The position numbers and the translations under genes were made by a program. A stretch of DNA of 64,000 nucleotides from Rhodococcus coprophilus NBRC 100603 (GTDB taxonomy: Bacteria > Actinomycetota > Actinomycetes > Mycobacteriales > Mycobacteriaceae): NCBI RefSeq assembly GCF_001895045.1, contig NZ_BDAM01000012.1:1-64000 (forward strand). Direction: 5' to 3'. Numbering within the stretch: position 1 is the first letter of the stretch; each line of letters opens with the position of its first letter. Of this stretch, positions 1 through 7,313 are shown one piece after another. The notes beneath the pieces were generated by a model that was given only the letters and a program-made list of their open reading frames with translations, ran no database searches and was not told where the DNA came from.

Positions 1-16
1 AGAGTTTCTTCCCGGA

Positions 17-214
17 TCAGGGCACCCAGTACTTCGCAGCCAGGCCCTGCACGACCTCGTCGTCGTCCCCTGCCAGGTCGAGCAGTGCGAGATCGCTCTG
101 GACATCCGTCAGCCGGGGATCGTCGCCTTCGGCATCGTCTACCGGCCGGCCACCGTCCTCCGCCCGCTGGCGCATGATCTTCTCGCGAACCCGGTCCTTC
201 AGAGAGTCAGCCAT
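17..214 (-). CDS. Hypothetical protein, 65 aa
   Basis: This is a small acidic soluble protein of unknown function; I do not recognise a family. It begins MADSLKDRVREKIMRQ, a basic helical start, followed by a run rich in Asp, Glu and Gly (residues about 20-45), and ends in AKYWVP. No membrane segment or signal is visible. An upstream in-frame ATG would add 18 residues, but those have the Arg/His-rich look of noncoding GC-rich DNA, so I chose the ATG before the Ala-Asp-Ser start. It lies in the same direction as the small membrane peptide and the tRNA gene upstream. Confidence 0.5.
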   Translation of the reverse strand: MADSLKDRVREKIMRQRAEDGGRPVDDAEGDDPRLTDVQSDLALLDLAGDDDEVVQGLAAKYWVP

Positions 215-264
215 ATACCGAGCATGAGGGCGCAGGTGGTGGTTGTCGAGCGCCGCGCCGGGCG

Positions 265-357
265 TCACCGGTCGTCGCGGTCCCGGAATACACGGATCGC
301 CATGGGGACGACGACGACGAGGGCGCCGATGATCAGGATCAGGGAGAAGATTTCCAT
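265..357 (-). CDS. Putative single-span membrane peptide, 30 aa
   Basis: A very short frame encodes MEIFSLILIIGALVVVV, then PMAIRVFRDRDDR: one hydrophobic helix of about 17-20 residues and a charged C-terminal tail. That is the usual shape of a small membrane protein. An alternative ATG two codons upstream gives 32 residues. The frame runs on through the terminator and tRNA upstream, so the longer version is not plausible. No family is recognised; the claim rests only on the clean hydrophobic block ended by a basic/acidic tail. Confidence 0.35.
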   Translation of the reverse strand: MEIFSLILIIGALVVVVPMAIRVFRDRDDR

Positions 358-420
358 CAACATGACTCCATGGTCCCTGTTCGTCCCGCCCGGCGCGAGG
401 ATGGAGCGCCTCCGGAACCA

Positions 421-455
421 GAAGAGCCCCTCACCGGGGAGGTGAGGGGCTCTTC
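421..455 (-). terminator. Hairpin terminator after tRNA-Thr
   Basis: There is a perfect 15-bp inverted repeat (arms GAAGAGCCCCTCACC and its complement) with a 5-nt loop, directly after the CCA end of the tRNA gene. The GC-rich stem without a long T-run is typical of actinobacterial terminators. Confidence 0.7.
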
Positions 456-456
456 G

Positions 457-532
457 TGGAGCTGCCTGTCGGAATCGAACCGACGACCTTTTCATTACGA
501 GTGAAATGCTCTACCGACTGAGCTAAGGCAGC
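457..532 (-). tRNA. tRNA-Thr (anticodon CGT)
   Basis: Read on the minus strand, this gives a complete cloverleaf: a 7-bp acceptor stem starting GCTGCCT, a D arm (AGCTCAGTCGGTAGAGC), an anticodon stem TTTCA/TGAAA with loop CTCGTAA, and a T arm with GGTTCGATTCC. The anticodon CGT reads the ACG threonine codon. The 3' CCA is encoded in the DNA. A strong hairpin follows immediately. Confidence 0.95.
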
Positions 533-594
533 ATGCCGTTCGGCGTCCGAAGTCTAGCGGACTACCCCCACCGAGATGCAAACCGGCACCTCAG

Positions 595-1782
595 TTACCG
601 GAATGCGGCACTCAAGCGCGCCGCCATCGCGGCCAACGCGAACTTCGGCTTGACGTTTTGCGCGAGCGCGTCGCGGCACTCGAGGATCGCTTCGATGCAG
701 TCGAGCAGAGACTCCGGCCGGGCCCGGGACGCCAGGTCGGCAGCTCGCTCGGTCATGTCGGGGTGGTTGGGCGTCGCAGAGGAACCGAAGGCGTGGGCCA
801 GGGCGTCGCGATACAGACCCGCGAGGTCGATGAGTGCGCGATCCATGATGTCGCGCTCGGTCCGGGTCTTGCGGGATTTCTGCGTGCGCTCGAGTTCTTT
901 GAGAGCACCGGCCGAACCCCGGAGCGCACCTGCCGCTCCCTTTCCTGTGCCACCCGCACCGAGGGCCGTCCTGAGCTCATCGGTTTCACGCTCGTCGCGT
1001 TCGACACTGATCTCTTTGGCTTCGGCCTCGGCGCTGCGGCCGAGTTCTTCGGCTGCCGAGTACGTCGTCGCAGCCCGGAGAACGGCCCCTGCCAGATCGA
1101 GCGCCCGGTTGCGGTTCTCCCGAGCGATCGCGTCGGTAGCGAGACGCCGTGCTCTGCCCACGTGACCCGCACTCACCGAGGCGGCCCACTGCGCGGTCTT
1201 CTCGTCGATGCCGTCGCGCAACTGCAGGACCTCCGCGATCGACGCGGCACTCGGAGTAACGAGACCGACGTGCCGGCACCGGGACCGAAGAGTCACCGAA
1301 ATGTCCTCGGGATCGGTCGACGGGGCGCACAACAGGAAGACGGTGCGGTGGGGCGGTTCCTCGACCACCTTCAAGAGCGCGTTGGCAGCGCCCTCCGTCA
1401 GACGGTCTGCGTCTTCGATGACCACCACCTGCCACCGGCCGGTGCTCGGACGCCGCGACGCGATCCGCACGATTTCGCGCATCTCCTTGACGCTGATGCT
1501 CAGGCCCTCGGGGATCACCCGTCGTACGTCGCCGTGTGTGCCCGCCATCGTGGTGGTGCATGCGTGGCAGCGCCCGCATCCCGGTGTCTGTTCGTCGGTG
1601 CATTGAAGTGCGGCCGCGAAGCACAGCGCCGCGATCGACCTTCCCGATCCGGGGGGCCCGGTGAACAGCCACGAATGCGTCATCGCCGAACCGGTGTCCC
1701 CGTTGCGCGCGGCCACAGCGGCGGCGACGAGATCCGTCTCGACATCGCGCTGACCGACGAGACGATCGAAGACACCGGGCAT
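595..1782 (-). CDS. holB: DNA polymerase III delta' subunit
   Basis: This is the delta' subunit of the clamp-loader complex, which opens the sliding clamp together with delta and the DnaX subunits. The 395 residues start MPGVFDRLVGQ, as in DnaX/delta' proteins. Visible features are a P-loop-like GPPGSGRS (residues 42-49), a zinc ribbon with Cys61, Cys69, Cys72 and Cys75, and the SRC sensor motif in TLRSRC. Arg replaces Lys in the P-loop, which fits delta', a subunit that does not itself hydrolyse ATP. The order holB then topA, a small unknown gene, cspA and a helicase matches mycobacteria (Rv3644c onwards), although the adenylate cyclase gene usually in between (Rv3645) is absent here. Confidence 0.9.
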   Translation of the reverse strand: MPGVFDRLVGQRDVETDLVAAAVAARNGDTGSAMTHSWLFTGPPGSGRSIAALCFAAALQCTDEQTPGCGRCHACTTTMAGTHGDVRRVIPEGLSISVKEMREIVRIASRRPSTGRWQVVVIEDADRLTEGAANALLKVVEEPPHRTVFLLCAPSTDPEDISVTLRSRCRHVGLVTPSAASIAEVLQLRDGIDEKTAQWAASVSAGHVGRARRLATDAIARENRNRALDLAGAVLRAATTYSAAEELGRSAEAEAKEISVERDERETDELRTALGAGGTGKGAAGALRGSAGALKELERTQKSRKTRTERDIMDRALIDLAGLYRDALAHAFGSSATPNHPDMTERAADLASRARPESLLDCIEAILECRDALAQNVKPKFALAAMAARLSAAFR

Positions 1783-1874
1783 ACCGACCAGCGTAACGAC
1801 CGGGACCGACCTGTTCTGTCCGGCTGTCCGAAATGTTCAAGACCTGCCTGTCCGGCGCGTCCTACGGTCGGCTC

Positions 1875-2264
1875 ATGACCATTCACTTCTCTGCCGTCGG
1901 ACTTGTTGTCGAGGACTTGGGGCGCTCGTTCGAGTGTTACCGCCGACTCGGCCTCGATCTGCCCACCGAAGCGCCCGACGTGCCGCACTTCGAGGTGACG
2001 ACTGCCGGCGGTGTGCGTCTCATGTGGGACACGATCGAGTCCGTCAGCTCGTTCGATCCGGATTTCACGCCTGGGCAGGGAGGTCCGAGCCTCGCCTTCG
2101 ACTGTGGTTCCCCGAGCGAGGTCGACGAGACGTACGCGTCGCTCGTAGCCGTCGGATGCGCCCCGGAGATGAAGCCGTGGGACGCGGTGTGGGGACAGCG
2201 CTACGCGTGCGTGCTCGACCCGGACGGCCACAGCATCGACCTGTTCGCCGCGCTTCCCGGCTGA
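1875..2264 (+). CDS. VOC (glyoxalase/dioxygenase fold) family protein, 129 aa
   Basis: This is a single vicinal-oxygen-chelate domain protein. It starts MTIHFSAVGLVVEDLGRS, the usual first strand plus 'FY.. LGL' region, and ends with the typical DPDGHSIDLFA second-module strand. Metal ligands are not conserved well enough to predict a reaction; such proteins can be enzymes or resistance/binding proteins. The ATG was chosen because sequence upstream of it is not VOC-like. It is tail-to-tail with an AraC regulator, the two stop codons being directly adjacent. Together they fill the place occupied by an adenylate cyclase gene in M. tuberculosis. Confidence 0.75.
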   Translation: MTIHFSAVGLVVEDLGRSFECYRRLGLDLPTEAPDVPHFEVTTAGGVRLMWDTIESVSSFDPDFTPGQGGPSLAFDCGSPSEVDETYASLVAVGCAPEMKPWDAVWGQRYACVLDPDGHSIDLFAALPG

Positions 2265-2957
2265 TTACGGACCGGACGACCGGCGGACGAGGTCGCCGAG
2301 CGTCGACCCCGACAGGGCGCGAACCTCTCGCGCGAGGTGTGACTGGTCGCTGTAACCGCACTCGGCCGCGATGGTCGCAGGGTCTTCGCCCGCGCGAGCG
2401 CGTGCGATCGCTCGCTGAAACCGCAGGACTCGCGACAGCGTCTTCGGCCCGTAGCCGAACGCCTGGTGCGCGCGCCGACGGAGAGTGCGTTCACTCCATC
2501 CGATCACCGACGCGGCCTCGGGGACCGTCATGCCCGATCCGAGTGCGCCCGCGAGCCCGGACAGAGGGCTTCGACGGGCGTCGTCCAGATCGCGCCGGAC
2601 AGCATCGACGAGACCGGACCCCGGATCGCCTTCGACGGCCGCAACGATGTCGCGGACCCGGCGAGGCGCCCAGATCTGGTCGAGGGAGACGCGCTGGTCA
2701 CGCAGTTCGGATGCGTCGACGCGCAAGAAGACGGGTCCGAGGCCCGGTGCGAACCGAACGGCGGTCAGTTTCCGCCGCGTTGCGAGATCCGAAAACTGGG
2801 CACGCGTGTCTGGGCCGGCGACGAGGAAACCGTCTTCGTGCCAGATCAGATCCATGCACCCGTCGGGCAGAACCGTGTTACCGCCCGATCCGGAGGGAGC
2901 GCGAGTCGCCTCCCACGCGACGACCCCGGGGATCCCGGACACCCACTCGCGGTACAC
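2265..2957 (-). CDS. AraC-family transcriptional regulator, 230 aa
   Basis: This is a DNA-binding regulator. The N-terminal half resembles the sensor domain often annotated DUF6597 (residues about 10-105, including VLPDGCMDLIWHEDG). The C-terminal half holds two helix-turn-helix units: MTVPEAASVIGWSERTLRRR and the second one around PATIAAECGYSDQSHLAREV, followed by the family's LSGSTLGDLV end. The ligand cannot be predicted. It converges on the VOC gene with no gap between the stop codons, so shared control is possible but not shown. Confidence 0.8.
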   Translation of the reverse strand: MYREWVSGIPGVVAWEATRAPSGSGGNTVLPDGCMDLIWHEDGFLVAGPDTRAQFSDLATRRKLTAVRFAPGLGPVFLRVDASELRDQRVSLDQIWAPRRVRDIVAAVEGDPGSGLVDAVRRDLDDARRSPLSGLAGALGSGMTVPEAASVIGWSERTLRRRAHQAFGYGPKTLSRVLRFQRAIARARAGEDPATIAAECGYSDQSHLAREVRALSGSTLGDLVRRSSGP

Positions 2958-2984
2958 ACCGCAAGGGTAGGTGTCCGGGCCGGA

Positions 2985-5939
2985 TCAGTCTGCTGTCTTC
3001 TTCGCCGCGGCCTTCTTCGCCGGCGCCTTCTTCGCCGCTGCTTTCTTGGCAGCGGTCTTCTTGGCCGGTGCCTTCTTCGCCGCTGCCTTCTTGGTGGCCT
3101 TCTTCACGGGACCCCGCGCACGCCGGTCGGCGAGCAACTCGGAAGCCCGCTCGTCGGTGATCGTCGGGACCTCGTCGCCCTTGCGCAGGCTCGCGTTGGT
3201 CTCACCGTCGGTGACATACGGACCGAACCGCCCGTCCTTGATCACCATGGGCTTTTCGCTCACCGGGTCCACACCCAGCTCGCGCAGAGGCGGAGTGGCG
3301 GCCGCCTGCCGCCCCCGTCGCTTCGGCTCGGCATAGATCTTCAGCGCTTCGTCGAGCGTGACAGTGAACATCTGTTCTTCGTCGGCGAGCGAACGCGAGT
3401 CGGTGCCCTTCTTGAGGTACGGCCCGTAGCGACCGTTCTGCGCCGTGATCTCCTCACCGGACTCGGGATCGACACCCACGACGCGGGGAAGAGACAGCAA
3501 CCGCAGCGCGTCCTCCAACGTCACCGTCGACAGATCCATCGTCTTGAGCAGCGACGCAGTCCGTGGCTTGGGGCCGGTTGCCTTCTTGGCCGCCTTCTTC
3601 GCGGGTGCCTTCTTCGCAGCCTTCTGGGCGACAGCCTTCTTCGTCGCGGTCTTCGTGCCACCGCCGGTGCCTTCGACCTCGTCGACGGGGATCGGCGTCA
3701 CGTCGGGTTCGGGTTCCGGCTCGGCAGTCGGTTCGGGGGTCGATTCGGGCAGCAACTCGGTGACATACGGACCGAACCGGCCCTCGCGCGCGACGATCTC
3801 GTGGCCGCTCGCAGGATCGACACCGAGAACCCGACCCTCCTGAGGCGTCGAGAACAGTTTCTCCGCGTATTCGAGAGTCAGCTCGTCCGGTGGCAGGTCG
3901 TCGGGCAGGTTCGCGCGCTGGGAGATCGGGTCGCCGTCCGGGTCGTCCGGGTTGACCACCATTCGCTCGAGGTACGGGCCGAACCGTCCGACCCGCACGT
4001 GGATCTCGCGACCTTCCGCGTCGTCGAACAGACGGATCGAGTTGATCTCGCGGGCGTCGATGTCCTCGAGGTTCTCGCTGACGAGCTTCTTCAAGCCACC
4101 CTGACGTGCGACGGATTCCTCGCCGCCGTACTCCCCGCCGAAGTAGAACCGCGTCAGCCAGTCGGTCCGGTGTTCGTGGCCGGAGGCGATCTCGTCGAGG
4201 TCGTCCTCCATGCCGGCGGTGAAGTCGTAGTTCACGAGCTGGGAGAAGTGCGATTCGAGCAAGCCGATGACGGCGAACGCGACCCAGGACGGGACGAGCG
4301 CGCTACCGCGCTTGTAGACATATCCGCGATCGAGGATCGTCTTGATGATCGAGGCGTAGGTCGACGGCCGGCCGATGCCGAGTTCTTCGAGCGTCTTGAT
4401 CAGGCTCGCTTCGGTGTACCGGGCCGGCGGGTTCGTGGAGTGGCCGTCGGGATCGAGCTTCGTCGCGGTGACCGCGGCACCTTCGCTGAGGTTCGGGAGG
4501 CGCGACTCGGCGTCGTCGGACTGTCCACCGGCCTCTTCGTCGACACTTTCGACGTAGGCCTTCAGGAAGCCGGCGAACGTGATCGTGCGGCCCGAGGACG
4601 AGAAGGTGCACTCCTCGCCGGTGCCGGCAGCGCCGGTGATCCGGAGGGTGAGCGTGGTTCCGCGCACGTCGGCCATCTGCGACGCGACAGTGCGCTGCCA
4701 GATCAACTCGTAGAGGCGGAACTCGTCCGCATCGAGACGCGAGTGCAGTTCGCCCGGAGTTGCGAACACGTCACCCGCCGGACGGATCGCCTCGTGCGCT
4801 TCCTGCGCGTTCTTGACCTTACGGGTGTACTGACGAGGGGTCGGATGCACGAACTCTGCGCCGTACAGCTGAGTCGCCTGGGCACGGGCCGCCGCGATCG
4901 CCGATTCGGACAGAGTCGTGGAATCCGTACGCATGTACGTGATGTAGCCGTTCTCGTACAGCCGCTGCGCGATGCGCATGGTGCGTTCCGACGAGAACCG
5001 CAGCTTGCGCCCGGCTTCCTGCTGCAGCGTCGACGTCATGAACGGCGCGTACGGCTTGCGGGTGTACGGCTTGCTCTCGGCCGAGGAAACGGTCAGCGCG
5101 GTGCCGGCCAACCCCTCCGAGAGGCGGCGCGCATGGGTCTCGTCGAGAACCACGACGCTGTCGGACTTGAGTTTGCCGTCAGCCCCGAAGTCACGTCCCG
5201 ATGCGACCCGCGAGCCGTCGATTCCGACGAGGCGCGCGCCGAACGAGCGAGGGCTCGCCGCTTCGCCGCCGTCCATGGTCGCTGCGATGTCCCAGTATTC
5301 GGCCGACCGGAAGGCCATCCGTTCGCGTTCGCGCTGCACGATGATTCGAGTCGCGACGGACTGCACACGCCCGGCGGACAGCCGCGGCATGACCTTCTTC
5401 CACAGCACCGGACTCACTTCGTAGCCGTACAACCGGTCGAGGATGCGCCGGGTCTCCTGCGCGTCGACCAGATCGGTGTCCAGCTCGCGGGTGTTCTCGG
5501 CGGCCGCACGGATCGCGGATTCGGTGATCTCATGGAACACCATGCGGCGAACGGGGACCTTGGGCTTGAGCGTCTCCAGGAGGTGCCAGGCGATCGCCTC
5601 GCCCTCACGGTCGGGGTCGGTTGCGAGGTAGAGCTCGTCGGCGTCCTTGAGGAGGCTTTTCAGTTCGGAGACCTTGGACTTCTTCTCCGGGCTGACGACG
5701 TACAACGGCTCGAAGTCGTGATCGACGTTCACACCGAGACGCGCCCACGACTCACCCTTGTATTTCGCGGGGACGTCTGCGGCGCCGCGGGGCAGATCCC
5801 TGATGTGGCCGACCGACGCCTCCACGACATAGTCGCGTCCCAGGTAGGGCGCGATTTTCTTCGCCTTGGTCGGGGATTCGACGATGACCAGCCGACGCGT
5901 ACCCGAGGAGCCGTCCGAATTGCTCTTGTCTGCTGCCAC
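2985..5939 (-). CDS. topA: DNA topoisomerase I
   Basis: This type IA topoisomerase relaxes negative supercoils through a 5'-phosphotyrosine intermediate. The TOPRIM domain is at the N terminus (IVESPTKAKKI near residue 18; DPDREGEA with acidic residues Asp108, Asp110 and Glu112). The catalytic tyrosine lies in GYITYMRTDS (Tyr335 by alignment with E. coli Tyr319). The C-terminal half has repeated 'GRFGPY' modules instead of zinc fingers, as in other actinobacteria. It ends in a long Lys/Ala-rich tail (AAKKAPAKK repeats) that probably binds DNA, and a second Lys/Ala block sits around residue 775. Start codon GTG. The 984-residue length is normal for the group. Confidence 0.97.
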   Translation of the reverse strand: MAADKSNSDGSSGTRRLVIVESPTKAKKIAPYLGRDYVVEASVGHIRDLPRGAADVPAKYKGESWARLGVNVDHDFEPLYVVSPEKKSKVSELKSLLKDADELYLATDPDREGEAIAWHLLETLKPKVPVRRMVFHEITESAIRAAAENTRELDTDLVDAQETRRILDRLYGYEVSPVLWKKVMPRLSAGRVQSVATRIIVQRERERMAFRSAEYWDIAATMDGGEAASPRSFGARLVGIDGSRVASGRDFGADGKLKSDSVVVLDETHARRLSEGLAGTALTVSSAESKPYTRKPYAPFMTSTLQQEAGRKLRFSSERTMRIAQRLYENGYITYMRTDSTTLSESAIAAARAQATQLYGAEFVHPTPRQYTRKVKNAQEAHEAIRPAGDVFATPGELHSRLDADEFRLYELIWQRTVASQMADVRGTTLTLRITGAAGTGEECTFSSSGRTITFAGFLKAYVESVDEEAGGQSDDAESRLPNLSEGAAVTATKLDPDGHSTNPPARYTEASLIKTLEELGIGRPSTYASIIKTILDRGYVYKRGSALVPSWVAFAVIGLLESHFSQLVNYDFTAGMEDDLDEIASGHEHRTDWLTRFYFGGEYGGEESVARQGGLKKLVSENLEDIDAREINSIRLFDDAEGREIHVRVGRFGPYLERMVVNPDDPDGDPISQRANLPDDLPPDELTLEYAEKLFSTPQEGRVLGVDPASGHEIVAREGRFGPYVTELLPESTPEPTAEPEPEPDVTPIPVDEVEGTGGGTKTATKKAVAQKAAKKAPAKKAAKKATGPKPRTASLLKTMDLSTVTLEDALRLLSLPRVVGVDPESGEEITAQNGRYGPYLKKGTDSRSLADEEQMFTVTLDEALKIYAEPKRRGRQAAATPPLRELGVDPVSEKPMVIKDGRFGPYVTDGETNASLRKGDEVPTITDERASELLADRRARGPVKKATKKAAAKKAPAKKTAAKKAAAKKAPAKKAAAKKTAD

Positions 5940-6052
5940 CGTGCCGCCTGTGCCTTCCCTCTACCGACATGTCGCGCTTCTCGAAGACATGTATACCGAC
6001 CACGTCCCCCCGACGTAGCCACACACAGGGTCGCACATCCTCGGGGAACAGC

Positions 6053-6661
6053 TCATCGCGTGTGGTGTTCCATCGGCCCCGGATACGGCCAGACCTCCCG
6101 CGCCCGGGGGTCGTCGGGTGGCGCCCCGATGTTCTCGACAAGCCTGGTCAGGCGCCTGCGCCCGGACACCCGCAAGCCGGGCGACGGCCCTCGCGTGCCG
6201 ATCAGAGTCGGTGCAATTCCTGCCCGCAGGAAAGCCTCGGCGAGAGGCGCGTGGGTGTCGGGCGTCTGCGGATCGAGGCCGAGGACGTACCGCTCGCCGT
6301 CCAGTTCCTTGCGCCCGGAGGCGAGGAACCAGGCCCGCTGCGCTCGCGAGCTGGGCACCCACTCGTAGGGCACCGTCTTCGTGATGCCGTGCATCCACTG
6401 CGAGGCCAACGGCATCGTCTCGGCGACGAACTGTGTGGACACCGTCGTACGTCCGTCGTCGGTGTCGGCGAACTCCGGATCCAGACCGGCTTCGGTCATC
6501 AGATGTGCGATGGCGTCGGCACGCCACAGGTCCTCGACCGTCACGGAGACGCGAGCCCGAAGGTCCCGGACCACGACCGTGCCGTGTGCGGCGAGCAGTC
6601 CGCTCAGGTCGGCGACCGCGGGCGGCCCGAGTTCCGCGCCGAAGAACGACAGCTGGCTCAT
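6053..6661 (-). CDS. Conserved actinobacterial protein of unknown function, 202 aa
   Basis: I do not recognise a characterised family, but the position between topA and cspA matches Rv3647c, so I take it as its counterpart. The protein starts MSQLSFFGAELGPP and has a mixed alpha/beta composition, no membrane segments and no signal peptide. It contains a motif-like stretch VPYEWVPSSRAQRAWFLASG in the middle and ends PYPGPMEHHTR. It may be read with the upstream cold-shock gene region or from its own start, but the strong hairpin between cspA and this gene argues for separate transcription. Confidence 0.7.
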   Translation of the reverse strand: MSQLSFFGAELGPPAVADLSGLLAAHGTVVVRDLRARVSVTVEDLWRADAIAHLMTEAGLDPEFADTDDGRTTVSTQFVAETMPLASQWMHGITKTVPYEWVPSSRAQRAWFLASGRKELDGERYVLGLDPQTPDTHAPLAEAFLRAGIAPTLIGTRGPSPGLRVSGRRRLTRLVENIGAPPDDPRAREVWPYPGPMEHHTR

Positions 6662-6698
6662 TCACTCTCCCTCCGGTCGGTCGATACCCGGAAAATGC

Positions 6699-6733
6699 AT
6701 CGTCCCCCATCACCGGTGGTGACGGGGGACGAT
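6699..6733 (-). terminator. Hairpin terminator downstream of cspA
   Basis: An outer 10-bp stem (ATCGTCCCCC with GGGGGACGAT) encloses a short inner ATCACC/GGTGGT pairing. It lies about 45 nt after the cspA stop codon and before the next gene. Confidence 0.65.
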
Positions 6734-6779
6734 TCAGGTGAGGAATCGAGCCTCACCTTGTGCTCAAAGGAGCAATCTC

Positions 6780-6983
6780 TCAGACGGCGCGCACGCCGGT
6801 GGCCTGCGGGCCCTTGGTGCCCTGACCGACCTCGAACTCCACGCGCTGGTTCTCCTCGAGGGTGCGGAAACCGGCACCCTGGATCTCGGAGTAGTGAACG
6901 AATACGTCGGCAGAACCGTCCTCCGGAGCGATGAAGCCGAAGCCCTTCTCCGCGTTGAACCACTTCACAGTGCCCTGTGCCAT
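6780..6983 (-). CDS. cspA: Cold-shock protein, 67 aa
   Basis: This is a single cold-shock domain (OB fold) that binds single-stranded nucleic acid and acts as an RNA chaperone. It starts [21 protein letters not shown]1 is KGFGFI and RNP2 is DVFVHYSEI. The ending [12 protein letters not shown] is typical of actinobacterial CspA. The ATG is fixed by length and by a strong ribosome-binding site (GAGAAGG) six bases upstream. Frames extending further upstream lack cold-shock sequence. The gene faces away from the helicase gene across a 330-bp gap that must hold its promoter and a long leader. Confidence 0.95.
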   Translation of the reverse strand: MAQGTVKWFNAEKGFGFIAPEDGSADVFVHYSEIQGAGFRTLEENQRVEFEVGQGTKGPQATGVRAV

Positions 6984-7313
6984 GCTTTTCCTTCTCTTTC
7001 TAACACCGGATTCGACAGACCGCCGGAAACGCGACCCGCCCGGCCCCGGTTCCGACCGCTGTACTTCCGAGTCCCCCGTTGGAAGAGCAAAGCACCGCGC
7101 TCGCAACCATCGATCCTGCGAGCGTTCACTTTCTCAAGCCTACGAACACAGAAGCTGCGACCGGGTGTCAGTCAACCATGCCCAGGGCGGTCGCAACAGT
7201 ACTAATGGGCACAAACGTGCCAGAAAATTCGGACCGGCCCGACCGTCGGTACCATTACCGACCGGTAGTGGTTTCTGCCCTTCTGTTCGATCCCGCAACC
7301 CCCGGAGCGCTCC
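6984..7313. other. Divergent intergenic region cspA / helicase
   Basis: This 330-bp gap has no convincing gene. It holds the divergent promoters and probably a long cspA 5' untranslated leader. The only simple structure I see is a short hairpin GGCAC/GTGCC with loop AAA C about 105 bp before the helicase start. No clear operator is visible. Confidence 0.5.

Noticed and set aside
2466-6368. Very long open frame (1300 codons) on the plus strand opposite topA
   Set aside because: It is the antisense shadow of topA and its neighbours in GC-rich DNA; composition is Arg/Gly/Leu-biased and it has no recognisable domain.
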